Source of the DNA: Mesorhizobium sp. M3A.F.Ca.ET.080.04.2.1
Lineage (GTDB): Bacteria; Pseudomonadota; Alphaproteobacteria; Rhizobiales; Rhizobiaceae
NCBI RefSeq assembly: GCF_003952525.1
Contig: NZ_CP034451.1
Span: 1,860,001 to 1,924,000 of the forward strand
Reading direction: 5' to 3'
Length of the DNA stretch: 64,000 nt
Shown in pieces: positions 54,420 through 62,837 of the stretch. Each line of letters starts with the position of its first letter. The first letter of the stretch is position 1. The notes below the pieces were generated by a model. It did not search any database. It had not been told where the DNA came from and saw only the letters and a list, made by a program, of their open reading frames with translations. Position numbers and translations under genes: made by a program.

Positions 54420-54435
54420 GTTACTTACTGGTAAC
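54420..54435. promoter_or_regulatory. TetR operator 2
   Basis: GTTAC-TTACTG-GTAAC, the same half-sites and spacing as operator 1. The centres are 25 bp apart, just downstream of the predicted -10. Confidence 0.65.
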
Positions 54436-54590
54436 ACCTATATCGCTCCCCGTCAAACGACAAGGCCACCGACACCCCTGCCAGAGTGAGATAGGACGCA
54501 AAACCTGCCTGTCATGCGGCTTCGGCCGGTGAATTCGAGAAAAAAGCGGCCCGTGATCAACCGATGCGGGACGAGCAAGGAGCTACTCCT

Positions 54591-54827
54591 ATGCAGAAGC
54601 GCAAAGACCTGACGATCGACGAAGCCATCCGGGATCCGATGATCCGGCTGGCGATGAAGGCGGACGGGATCGACCCGAAAGCCTTCGAGCGGATGCTGCG
54701 TTCGCGCGCGCCGGAAAACGCGCCGGGCACGATCCTGCCATCCTTCCTGGAGGACTCCGGCTCCGGCCGGGCCCGGCGCCTGCGCCATTCCGCCAGACCG
54801 TTCGGCGAGGCAACCGCGTCATGGTAA
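54591..54827 (+). CDS. Small protein encoded ahead of the RND pump
   Basis: A 78-residue, charged, soluble protein: KRKDLTIDEAIRDPMIRLAMKADGIDPKAFERMLRSRAPEN. No known domain that I can name; the AIRDPMIRLAMKADG motif resembles short conserved proteins next to transport genes in rhizobia. AAGGAG lies nine bases upstream of the ATG. The final seven bases overlap the pump start (ATGGTAA), so it is translationally coupled to the RND pump. Confidence 0.8.
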   Translation: MQKRKDLTIDEAIRDPMIRLAMKADGIDPKAFERMLRSRAPENAPGTILPSFLEDSGSGRARRLRHSARPFGEATASW

Positions 54828-57800
54828 GATTCTTCATCTCGCGCCCGATCTTCGCGTCGGCGATCGCCATCATCATGGTGCTTGCCGGTGCGATCGCCTA
54901 TTTCCTGCTGCCGGTCTCGCAGTTCCCCGACATCACGCCGCCCCAGGTCGTGGTCAGCGCACACTATCCGGGCGCAAGCGCGCAGGTGGTGGCCGACACG
55001 GTGACCACGCCGCTCGAGCAGCAGATCAACGGCGTGCAAGGCATGACCTACATGTCGTCGACGAGCTCGAATGACGGCTCCTCGACCATCACCATCACCT
55101 TCGATGTCGGCTATCCGCTGAGCACGGCGGCCGTCGACGTGCAGAACCGCGTCTCGCAGGCCGCATCCTCCCTGCCGGCCATCGTCAATCAGGGCGGCGT
55201 GACGATCAAGAAGCAGAATCCCAACTTCGTTTTGATCGTCGACCTCACCTCGCCGGACGGCTCCGTCGATCCGGTGGCGCTGAGCAACCTCGCCTATCTG
55301 CAGGTGGTCGACCCGTTGAAGCGGCTACCCGGCGTCGGCGATGTGCAGATCTTCGGCGAGCGCCGCTATTCGATGCGCGTCTGGCTCGACCCGGACAAAT
55401 TAGCCAATCTCGGCATCACCGCCGTCGACGTGCAGAACGCCATTGCCGAGCAGAACGTGCAGGTGGCGGCCGGCAAGATCGGCCAGTCGCCGGCACCGGC
55501 CGGCACCGCTTTCGAAATGCAGGTCAACGCAGTCGGCCGCTTGAGCGACCCGAAAGAATTCGGCGACATCGTCGTGCGCGCCAATTCGGCAAACGGATCG
55601 CTCGTGCGGCTGCGCGACGTGGCGCGCATCGAGCTCGGCGCGCTGCAATATTCGTCCTCCGCCTTCTTCGGCAAGGACCCGACCGTGGTGCTTGCCGTCT
55701 ACCAGATGCCCGGCTCCAATGCGCTCGACCTGCAGCAGCGGGTCAAGGACAAGATGCAGGAACTGTCGGCGCGCTTCCCGAAAGGCGTCCACTACGCCAT
55801 GCATTACGACACGACGCGCTTCGTCTCGGCCTCGATGCACGACGTGCTGATCACGCTCGGCGAGGCACTGGTGCTGGTCGTGGCGGTGGTGTTCATCTTC
55901 CTGCAGAGCTGGCGCACCACCATCATCCCGACCATCGCCATTCCGGTGTCGCTGATCGCGACGCTGGCGGTGATGTACCTGCTGGGCTTCTCGCTCAACA
56001 TGCTGTCGCTTCTCGGCATGGTGCTGGCGATCGGCCTCGTCGTCGACGACGCCATCGTGGTGGTCGAGAATGTCGAGCGACAGCTGGAAGCCGGGCTTTC
56101 GCCGCTTGCCGCGACGCGGGCGGCGATGGCCGAAGTCACCGGCCCGATCATCGCTACCACCGCGGTGCTGATGGCGGTGTTCATTCCGGTCGCCTTCATC
56201 CCCGGCGTGTCGGGCCGGCTCTACAATCAGTTCGCGCTCACCGTGGCGATCTCGGTCGGCATCTCGGCCTTCAACTCGCTGACGCTCAGCCCGGCGCTGA
56301 GTGCTGCCTTCCTGCGCCATCGCGGCGAGACGCAGTTCGTCCTGTTCCGCTGGTTCAATGCCGGTTTCGACTGGCTGTCGCATGCCTATGCCCATGGCGT
56401 GCGTGTCCTGATCAGGTTGCGCTGGGCCATGCTCGGCCTGTTCGCGGCCGGCCTGGTCGCCACCTATTTCGTCTGGCAGAAGCTTCCCTCCACCTTCCTT
56501 CCCGTGGAGGACCAGGGCTATTTCTTCGTCGTCATCCAACTGCCGGACGGTGCTTCGCTGGAGCGCACCGATGCGGTGGCGCAGAAGGCGCGAGACATCC
56601 TGCAGGCGACGCCCGGCGTCGACATCGTCGGCTCGATCAGCGGGCTTAACTTCCTCACCAGCGCCGCGCAGTCGAACTCGGCGGTCGAGTTCGCGATCCT
56701 GAAGCCGTGGGACGAGCGCGGGCCTGACCAGAGCGCTTCCAAGCTGGTCGAGCAGGTGCGCGGCAAGCTGTTGCAGATCCCGGAAGCCTTCGCGCTGTCC
56801 TTCGATCCGCCCTCGATTCCGGGCCTCGGCACCACAGGCGGCTTCGAGTTCCAGGTCGAGGACCTTTCGGGCCGCGGCAGCGCGGCGCTCAACGAGGTGA
56901 CGCAGGCGCTGATCGCCGAAGCGCGCAAGCAGCCGGAGCTCAATCCGCAGCAGCTGTTCTCGTCCTTCTCGACCTCGACGCCGCAGTTCAACTACGACCT
57001 CGATCGCAGCAAGGCCAAGCTGCTCGGCCTCAACCTGCCCGATGTGTTCAACACGCTGCAGATCTATCTCGGCTCGCTTTACGTCAACGACTTCAACCTG
57101 TTCGGCCGCACCTTCCGGGTGACGATCCAGGCCGACAAGGACGCGCGCGCCGACGCCACCGACATCTCGCGGCTCTACGTGCGCAATGCTTCCGGAGGCA
57201 TGGTGCCGCTGAGCACGCTCGGCAAGCTTGTGCCGATCGTCGGCCCGGAAACCGTGCCGCACTACAACAACAACGCCTCCGCCCTGATCAATGGCGGCGC
57301 CGCGCCCGGCTTCTCGTCGGGACAGGCGGTGGCGGCGATGGAACGGGCGGCGGCGAATGTGCTGCCGCGGGACTTCGGCTATGAGTGGACGGGCATCACC
57401 TATCAGGAGCTCAAGGCCGGATCGATCGCTTCGGTCGTGTTCGGGCTGGCGATCGTCTTCGTCTTCCTGATCCTGGCGGCGCAGTATGAGAGCTGGGCGA
57501 TGCCGTTCATGGTGCTGCTCGCCGTGCCGCTGGCCCTGTTCGGCGCCTTCCTCGTGCTTCTGCTGCGCGGCATGCAGATCGACGTCTATTCGCAGATCGG
57601 CTTCGTCATGCTGATCGGCCTGGCGGCGAAGAACGCGATCCTGATCGTCGAGTTCGCCCGACGTCGTCGCGAGGAGGGTCTCACCATCGTCGAGGCGGCT
57701 ATGGAAGCAGCAAGACTAAGGCTCAGGCCGATCCTGATGACCGCCTTCGCCTTCATCCTCGGCGTGCTGCCGCTAATGTTCGCGACGGGCGCAGGTGCGG

Positions 57801-58018
57801 CGAGCCGCCAGTCGATCGGCACCACCGTCTTCGGCGGCATGGTGGCGGCGACGGTGTTGTCGCTGGTCTTCGTGCCGGTCTTCTACGCGGTGATCGAGAA
57901 GCTGCGCGAGCGCGGCGAGAAAGAACCCGCCGCGGGGCATCGGGAATCTCTGCACCAGGAAGACATTGAACCGACCGCCGAGCCGGCGCTTGAGCCGCTC
58001 GCCCAGGCGGCTGAATAG
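54821..58018 (+). CDS. RND efflux pump inner-membrane transporter (AcrB/HAE1 type)
   Basis: Proton-driven multidrug exporter of 1065 residues. N-terminal helix MVRFFISRPIFASAIAIIMVLAGAIAYFLLPVSQFPDITPP; the proton relay has the paired Asp of GLVVDDAIVVVENVE in TM4; GYFFVVIQLPDGASLERTD and LGLNLPDVFNTLQIYLGSLYVNDFNLFGRTF are porter/docking regions; AAKNAILIVEFARRRREEG and LRLRPILMTAFAFILGVLPL close the protein. A ~50-residue Glu/Pro-rich C-terminal tail follows. The adaptor gene is downstream, the reverse of the usual acrA-acrB order. Confidence 0.96.
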   Translation: MVRFFISRPIFASAIAIIMVLAGAIAYFLLPVSQFPDITPPQVVVSAHYPGASAQVVADTVTTPLEQQINGVQGMTYMSSTSSNDGSSTITITFDVGYPLSTAAVDVQNRVSQAASSLPAIVNQGGVTIKKQNPNFVLIVDLTSPDGSVDPVALSNLAYLQVVDPLKRLPGVGDVQIFGERRYSMRVWLDPDKLANLGITAVDVQNAIAEQNVQVAAGKIGQSPAPAGTAFEMQVNAVGRLSDPKEFGDIVVRANSANGSLVRLRDVARIELGALQYSSSAFFGKDPTVVLAVYQMPGSNALDLQQRVKDKMQELSARFPKGVHYAMHYDTTRFVSASMHDVLITLGEALVLVVAVVFIFLQSWRTTIIPTIAIPVSLIATLAVMYLLGFSLNMLSLLGMVLAIGLVVDDAIVVVENVERQLEAGLSPLAATRAAMAEVTGPIIATTAVLMAVFIPVAFIPGVSGRLYNQFALTVAISVGISAFNSLTLSPALSAAFLRHRGETQFVLFRWFNAGFDWLSHAYAHGVRVLIRLRWAMLGLFAAGLVATYFVWQKLPSTFLPVEDQGYFFVVIQLPDGASLERTDAVAQKARDILQATPGVDIVGSISGLNFLTSAAQSNSAVEFAILKPWDERGPDQSASKLVEQVRGKLLQIPEAFALSFDPPSIPGLGTTGGFEFQVEDLSGRGSAALNEVTQALIAEARKQPELNPQQLFSSFSTSTPQFNYDLDRSKAKLLGLNLPDVFNTLQIYLGSLYVNDFNLFGRTFRVTIQADKDARADATDISRLYVRNASGGMVPLSTLGKLVPIVGPETVPHYNNNASALINGGAAPGFSSGQAVAAMERAAANVLPRDFGYEWTGITYQELKAGSIASVVFGLAIVFVFLILAAQYESWAMPFMVLLAVPLALFGAFLVLLLRGMQIDVYSQIGFVMLIGLAAKNAILIVEFARRRREEGLTIVEAAMEAARLRLRPILMTAFAFILGVLPLMFATGAGAASRQSIGTTVFGGMVAATVLSLVFVPVFYAVIEKLRERGEKEPAAGHRESLHQEDIEPTAEPALEPLAQAAE

Positions 58019-58032
58019 GACTGGAGACCAAC

Positions 58033-59187
58033 ATGCGTAAATGGAAAATCGCTTTGGGAACGGCCGTCGCGCTGGGCGCGGTCTCGATGGCCAGCGTGCA
58101 CCTGCTGGACATGGGCAATCTCAGCCTCAATGGCGGCACGGCGGGCGCGGCGCCCGCGCCGGCAGCCTTCGTCATGCCGGTGCCCGTGGTGAACGTCGTC
58201 AAGAAGACGCTGCCGATCTACCTCGATTATGCTGCGCGCGTCGAGCCGATCCGCAGCATTACGCTGCAGGCGCGCGTGCCCGGTTATCTGCAGGAGCAGA
58301 ATGCGGCCGACGGCAGCGACGTCAAGCAGGGCGACCTGCTCTACCGGATCGCTCCCGAGGACTACCAGGCCGCCCTCGACCAGGCGAAGGCGCAGGTCGA
58401 ACGCGACACGGCAACGCTCGACTATGCGCGCTCGAATCTCGGGCGCGGCAGCGAGCTCGCCAAGAGCGGCTATCTCGCCAAGGACAGCTTCGACCAGCGC
58501 ACCAGCACCTTGCGCGCAGCCGAAGCGGCGCTGCTGCTCGACAAAGCGGCGGTGCGAACCGCCGAGCTCAATCTCGGCTATGCCGAGATCAAGGCGCCTT
58601 TTCCAGGGCGCATCGGCCGCAACCAGGCCTCGGTCGGCACGCTGGTGAGCGTGGCCGGCACCGTGCTCAACACGCTGGTGCAGCTCGACCCGATTTACGT
58701 CACCTTCAACCCGAGCGAGACCGACCTCGTACAGATCGAGCAAGCCAAGGCGGCCGGTGCGGTCGCCGTCGACGTGCTTCTGCCCGGCGAGAGCGAGCCC
58801 AGCCAGAAGGGCGAGCTGACCTTCATCGACAACACGATCGATCATTCAACCGGCACCATCACGGCGCGGGCAACGATCGGCAACGCCAAGTTCACGCTGC
58901 TGCCGGGACAGTATGTGCGCGTGCGGCTGCATGTGAAGGAACAGCCCAACACGCTGATGGTGCCGCAGGTGGCGCTCGGTTCCAGCCAGCTCGGCAAGTA
59001 CCTCTATGTCCTCGGCAAAGGCAACACGGTCGACCAGAAACTGGTCTCGCTCGGGCCGACCGATGGCGAGCTGATTTCCGTGACCTCCGGCATTTCCGAA
59101 ACCGACCAGGTGATCACGGGCAATCTGCAGAAGATCGGACCCGGAATGCCGGTTTCCCCCTTGCCGCAAGCCAAACCGGCCAGCTGA
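58033..59187 (+). CDS. RND efflux periplasmic adaptor (membrane fusion protein)
   Basis: A 384-residue AcrA-type adaptor. N-terminal signal/anchor (IALGTAVALGAVSMASVHLL), biotinyl-lipoyl halves around PIRSITLQARVPGYLQEQNAADGSDVKQGDLLYRI and GYAEIKAPFPGRIGRNQASVGTLV, a helical hairpin between them (DQAKAQVERDTATLDYARSNLGRG), then beta-barrel and membrane-proximal domains. No lipobox Cys is evident. Spaced 14 bp after the pump. No outer-membrane channel gene follows. Confidence 0.95.
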   Translation: MRKWKIALGTAVALGAVSMASVHLLDMGNLSLNGGTAGAAPAPAAFVMPVPVVNVVKKTLPIYLDYAARVEPIRSITLQARVPGYLQEQNAADGSDVKQGDLLYRIAPEDYQAALDQAKAQVERDTATLDYARSNLGRGSELAKSGYLAKDSFDQRTSTLRAAEAALLLDKAAVRTAELNLGYAEIKAPFPGRIGRNQASVGTLVSVAGTVLNTLVQLDPIYVTFNPSETDLVQIEQAKAAGAVAVDVLLPGESEPSQKGELTFIDNTIDHSTGTITARATIGNAKFTLLPGQYVRVRLHVKEQPNTLMVPQVALGSSQLGKYLYVLGKGNTVDQKLVSLGPTDGELISVTSGISETDQVITGNLQKIGPGMPVSPLPQAKPAS

Positions 59188-59208
59188 TTCCCCCATCAGA
59201 TCCGGTCC

Positions 59209-59251
59209 GACGGCGCCCTCGACAGCCACGTCGCGGGCGCCGTCTTCTTTT
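59209..59251 (+). terminator. Rho-independent terminator of the RND operon
   Basis: GACGGCGCCC and GGGCGCCGTC form a perfect 10-bp stem around a 16-nt loop, followed by TTCTTTTGTG. It lies 21 bp after the adaptor stop. Confidence 0.85.
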
Positions 59252-59296
59252 GTGTGTCGCAATCCGCACAAAAGCGGTCGCCAATCTTCTTGTTGG

Positions 59297-59308
59297 ATTG
59301 TCGACAAT
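59297..59308. promoter_or_regulatory. GntR operator upstream of its own gene
   Basis: ATTGTCGACAAT is a perfect 12-bp palindrome 39 bp before the GntR start, of the TTGTCGACAA-like type used by FCD-domain GntR proteins. Suggests autoregulation and control of the genes that follow. Confidence 0.6.
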
Positions 59309-59346
59309 CTGCTTGTCTGGCCGCCGGTTCATTCAAAGTGAGGCGC

Positions 59347-60039
59347 ATGGCAAAGGTGGACTTCAGTCCGATTGCAGATACGACGCGCCGGGCCGAGATC
59401 GTGGCGCTGCTCAGGCGCGCCATCCTGACCGGCCAGTTGGAGCCCGGACAGAAGCTCAATGAGCTCCGCATTTCGGAGCAGATGCGGGTCAGCCGGGCTC
59501 CGCTGCGCGAGGCGATGCGCGAACTGGTGCAGGAAGGCATCCTGACCAGCATTCCCTATGCCGGGACCTTCGTAATCGACGTCACCGCCAAGGACATCAT
59601 CGATGTCTATTCGCTCAACAAGGTGCTCGACGAGTTCGCCATCGAGCAGGCCTGGCCGCTGCGCGACCGGCGCTTCTTCGACGAGCTCGACCGCCGCCAT
59701 GCGAGCGTCAAGCAGGCGACGCGGGCGCTCGACACCACCCGCCAGATCGAGACGGCGCTGCAGTTGCACGGGCTGATCTACGAGTGGGCCGACAATTCGG
59801 TGCTTTCGGAAACCTGGCAACGACTTGCCAGTCGGCTGCAAATGTATTTCGCGCTGCACCAGCGCGCGCGCAACGAGTTGGTGCCGGCCGAGGATGTGCA
59901 CGAATCCTATGTGCGACTGCTCAAAGGCAACGACATGCGCGCGGCCCAGCGCCATGCGCGCGAGCACATCGACCACGATTTCGAAGAGCTTCTCGCCTAT
60001 GCGCGCAGCCTTGAAAAGCGCATGTCGAAGAGCGCCTGA
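59347..60039 (+). CDS. GntR family regulator with FCD domain
   Basis: A 230-residue regulator: HTH at residues about 12-70 (RRAEIVALLRRAILTGQLEPGQKLNELRISEQMRVSRAPLREAMRELVQEGILTSIPYAGTFV), FCD domain with DIIDVYSLNKVLDEFAIEQAW and EDVHESYVRLLKGNDMRAAQRHAREHI. ATG 59347 has GAGG five bases upstream. Starts a cluster with the enolase-superfamily gene 27 bp downstream. Confidence 0.92.
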   Translation: MAKVDFSPIADTTRRAEIVALLRRAILTGQLEPGQKLNELRISEQMRVSRAPLREAMRELVQEGILTSIPYAGTFVIDVTAKDIIDVYSLNKVLDEFAIEQAWPLRDRRFFDELDRRHASVKQATRALDTTRQIETALQLHGLIYEWADNSVLSETWQRLASRLQMYFALHQRARNELVPAEDVHESYVRLLKGNDMRAAQRHAREHIDHDFEELLAYARSLEKRMSKSA

Positions 60040-60066
60040 CCATTCCAGCTGACAACGGACGACAAC

Positions 60067-61170
60067 GTGAAGATCAAGACCATAAAAGCCTATCATGTCG
60101 TGCAGCCCTTCGTGGACGGCCCCTATCGCATGTCGAAGGGGCGGGTCGCCGACTGCTTCGACGCGGTGATCGTCGCCATCACCTGCGACAGCGGCGCGAC
60201 CGGCTGGGGCGAAATGGCGCCGCTCGGCAATTTCTACTCGGCCGCATTTCCAGCGGGAACACGCGCGGGCGTGCCGGAAATCGCGCCGCATCTCATCGGC
60301 CACGACCCGCGCGGCCTCGCCGGCATCGGCAGGCTGATGGACACGGTGTTCAAAGGCCACCCTTACGTGAAATCCGCGCTCGACATGGCCTGCTGCGACC
60401 TCGCTGCGCGCGCCGCCGACGTGCCGCTGGTGACGATGCTCGGCGGCCGCGAGAGCGAAACGGCTGAGCTCTACAAGGTCGTCACCCACGGCACCCTCGA
60501 CCAGATGGCGGCGCTGGCTAAGCGCATCGTCACGGAAGGCTACCACCGGCTGCAGGTCAAAGTCGGCGGCAATGTGCGCGACGACATCGAGCGGGTCACC
60601 GCCGTTGCGGCCGCCGTGCCCAAGGGCACGGTCATCTTCTGCGATGCCAATGCCGGCTGGACGCCCTTCCAGGCGCGTCAGTTCGCCGATGCCACGCGGG
60701 GCATCGATTACACGTTCGAGCAGCCCTGCACGACGCTCGAGGAGAACATGTCGGTGCGGCGTATGCTGGACAAGCCGATGGTGCTGGATGAATCCGTCAC
60801 CTCGCTCGAGGAGATGCTGGAGATTCACCGCCTGGGCGCGGCCGACGGGCTGACGCTGAAGATCTCGCGGCTGGGCGGCGTCACCAGGACGCGCCAGATC
60901 CGCGACGTCGCCGTCGATCTCGGTTTCATGATCACGGTCGAGGACACCGGCGGGGCCGAGATCGACACCGCCGCCATGGCGCACTTGTCGCTGTCGACAC
61001 CGGAAGAGCGCCGGCTGCACGCGATCGCCTTCCACGAATGGGTGACGGTGCGCACCGCCGCCAACAAACCGCCGGTGACCGGCAGCCGCATGGGCATTCC
61101 CGACGGCCCGGGCCTCGGCATCGATGTCGTCCCGGACCTGCTCGGCAAGCCCTTCTTCGCGATCGGCTGA
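60067..61170 (+). CDS. Mandelate racemase/muconate lactonizing enzyme family protein
   Basis: Enolase-superfamily enzyme of 367 residues, which abstracts a proton alpha to a carboxylate. Visible: Lys of HRLQVKVGG (the KxK motif has Gln in its first place), metal ligands Asp of FCDANAGW, Glu of TFEQPC, Asp of VLDESV, and Lys of LTLKISRLGG as second acid/base. The Lys-Lys pair fits racemases/epimerases such as proline-betaine or hydroxyproline-betaine epimerases rather than dehydratases; the substrate is not determined. GTG start, SD weak. Confidence 0.88.
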   Translation: MKIKTIKAYHVVQPFVDGPYRMSKGRVADCFDAVIVAITCDSGATGWGEMAPLGNFYSAAFPAGTRAGVPEIAPHLIGHDPRGLAGIGRLMDTVFKGHPYVKSALDMACCDLAARAADVPLVTMLGGRESETAELYKVVTHGTLDQMAALAKRIVTEGYHRLQVKVGGNVRDDIERVTAVAAAVPKGTVIFCDANAGWTPFQARQFADATRGIDYTFEQPCTTLEENMSVRRMLDKPMVLDESVTSLEEMLEIHRLGAADGLTLKISRLGGVTRTRQIRDVAVDLGFMITVEDTGGAEIDTAAMAHLSLSTPEERRLHAIAFHEWVTVRTAANKPPVTGSRMGIPDGPGLGIDVVPDLLGKPFFAIG

Positions 61171-61507
61171 GACGATGGCCCCGCATGTGAAGGCGATGCC
61201 CATCCCGGGTTGAGGCGCTTTACGTCTGCTGGAGACGAAGACGGTGGCGCACCCGCACAGGCAGTGCCATTCAGTCGTCCGCCATGCTGAAGGCGATGGC
61301 GTTTTTTACTCAAGACCGACAGTTCCAGAAGTTCCCGCTGCCCCCTTCCCCGACACCGAAGGTCCCGCATTGCCGCTGGAACCTCGTCTCGCATTTGGAT
61401 TCGCGGCGCGGCCGCAAAGACAGGTTGAAATATTTTTCAAATAGAAATAGGAATGTTCAGACTGATGATCGCGGCGCCGTGGCGCGCCAAGGACTGGAGG
61501 AAGCGAC
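61171..61507. other. 337-bp intergenic stretch with a TTGAAA/TTTCAA palindrome
   Basis: No credible gene is seen. The last 100 bp are AT-rich compared with the surroundings and contain the inverted repeat at 61425; GGAGGAAGCGAC precedes the next gene. Probably the promoter region of the dehydrogenase-kinase operon. Confidence 0.6.
61425..61440. promoter_or_regulatory. RpiR-like operator candidate
   Basis: TTGAAA-TATT-TTTCAA is a perfect 6-4-6 inverted repeat 68 bp upstream of the SAF-domain dehydrogenase start. TGAAA-N4-TTTCA sites are typical for RpiR-family regulators; no rpiR gene is in this window. Confidence 0.45.
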
Positions 61508-62830
61508 ATGTCCCATCCGCAATTCGCAGCGGAACTCCTGCAGCGCGCTGAAAGCCAAGGTCCGATCACCATCGGTCTCGCCGGCGCCGGACAGATGGGG
61601 ACGGATATCGTCGTTCAGGTCGCCCTTATGCCGGGCATGCGCATCGGCGCCATCTCCGAGGTGCGGCCGCAGGCAGCGATCGACGCGGCGCTGCTTGCCG
61701 GCCATGACAGGTCCGACATCGTGCAGGCCCCCAATGCCTCGGCAATCGACCGCGCCATCGAGGCCGGCAAGATCGCCGTCACCGAGGACCTGCATGCGCT
61801 CGCCGCCGCCGGCCGCATCGACGTCATCATCGACGCCACCGGCAACCCCAATATCGGCACGCTGTTCGCGCTCGAAGTGATGAAGAACGGCAAGCACATC
61901 GTCATGCTCAATGTCGAGGCCGACATCACCATCGGCCGCTTCCTGAAGGAAGAGGCGCGCAAGGCCGGCGTCGTCTATACCGGCGCGGCCGGCGACGAGC
62001 CCGCCTGCACGCTGGAGATCATCGGCTTCGCCAAGAGTCTCGGCTTCACAATTGTCGCTGCCGGCAAGGGCAAGAACAACCCGCTGAAGATCGATGCGGT
62101 GCCGGCCGACTACGAGAAGGAAGCAGCCGAGCGCAACATGAATGCGCGCATGCTGGTCGAGTTCGTCGACGGCTCCAAGACTGCTATCGAGATGGTGGCC
62201 ATCGCCAACGCCACCGGCCTTGTGCCCGACGTGCCCGGCATGCACGGGCCGACGGCGACGCTGGAAGAACTGGCCGGCGTGCTCTGCCCGCGCGAGGATG
62301 GCGGCGTGCTGCACCGCAAGGGCGTTGTCGACTATTCGATCGGCAAGGGTGTCGCGCCCGGCGTGTTCTGCATCATCGAGACCAAGCACCCGCGCGTGCT
62401 GGAGCGCATGATCGACCTCAAGGTCGGCAAGGGTCCCTATTTCACGATCTTCCGCCCCTATCACCTGACCAGCCTGGAAGTGCCGCTGTCGGCGGCGCGC
62501 GCGGTGGTCTACAAGCGCGCCGACATGGAGCCGCTCGACCATCCGGTGGCCGAGGCGGTGGCGGTAGCCAAGACCCATCTCGGCGCCGGCCAGTCGCTCG
62601 GCATGATCGGCGAGAACGACTATCGCGGCTTCGCCATGACCTGGGAGGATGCGCGCGCCAGGGGCGCACTGCCGCTCGGCCTCGCCGAGCGCGCCAAGGT
62701 GGTGAAGCCGGTCAAGGCCGGCGACTTCCTGACCTATGAAAATTGTGTACCCGACGATTCGATGGTGATAACCCAGATCCGCCGTCGTCTCGACCAGGCG
62801 GACGGACGGTTCGTAACCAACGCGGCCTGA
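61508..62830 (+). CDS. NAD(P)-dependent oxidoreductase with C-terminal SAF domain
   Basis: A 440-residue protein with homoserine-dehydrogenase-like Rossmann fold (ITIGLAGAGQMGTDIVVQVAL at residues about 20-40; VIIDATGNPNIG; VYTGAAGDEPACTLEIIGFAKSLG) and a SAF-type C-terminal domain (MTWEDARARGALPLGLAER...DFLTYENC). Such proteins occur in sugar-acid and polyol operons; the reaction is unknown. SD is GGAGGAAG. Followed after 7 bp by an FGGY kinase gene. Confidence 0.88.
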   Translation: MSHPQFAAELLQRAESQGPITIGLAGAGQMGTDIVVQVALMPGMRIGAISEVRPQAAIDAALLAGHDRSDIVQAPNASAIDRAIEAGKIAVTEDLHALAAAGRIDVIIDATGNPNIGTLFALEVMKNGKHIVMLNVEADITIGRFLKEEARKAGVVYTGAAGDEPACTLEIIGFAKSLGFTIVAAGKGKNNPLKIDAVPADYEKEAAERNMNARMLVEFVDGSKTAIEMVAIANATGLVPDVPGMHGPTATLEELAGVLCPREDGGVLHRKGVVDYSIGKGVAPGVFCIIETKHPRVLERMIDLKVGKGPYFTIFRPYHLTSLEVPLSAARAVVYKRADMEPLDHPVAEAVAVAKTHLGAGQSLGMIGENDYRGFAMTWEDARARGALPLGLAERAKVVKPVKAGDFLTYENCVPDDSMVITQIRRRLDQADGRFVTNAA

Positions 62831-62837
62831 CCTTCTG

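Noticed and set aside
55400..57262. A 620-codon minus-strand open frame in the RND pump
   Set aside because: Antisense shadow of a long real gene; composition is Arg/His/Glu-rich and there is no domain.
59329..61203. A 624-codon minus-strand open frame over the GntR and enolase-superfamily genes
   Set aside because: Antisense shadow; both plus-strand genes have complete domains and start signals.
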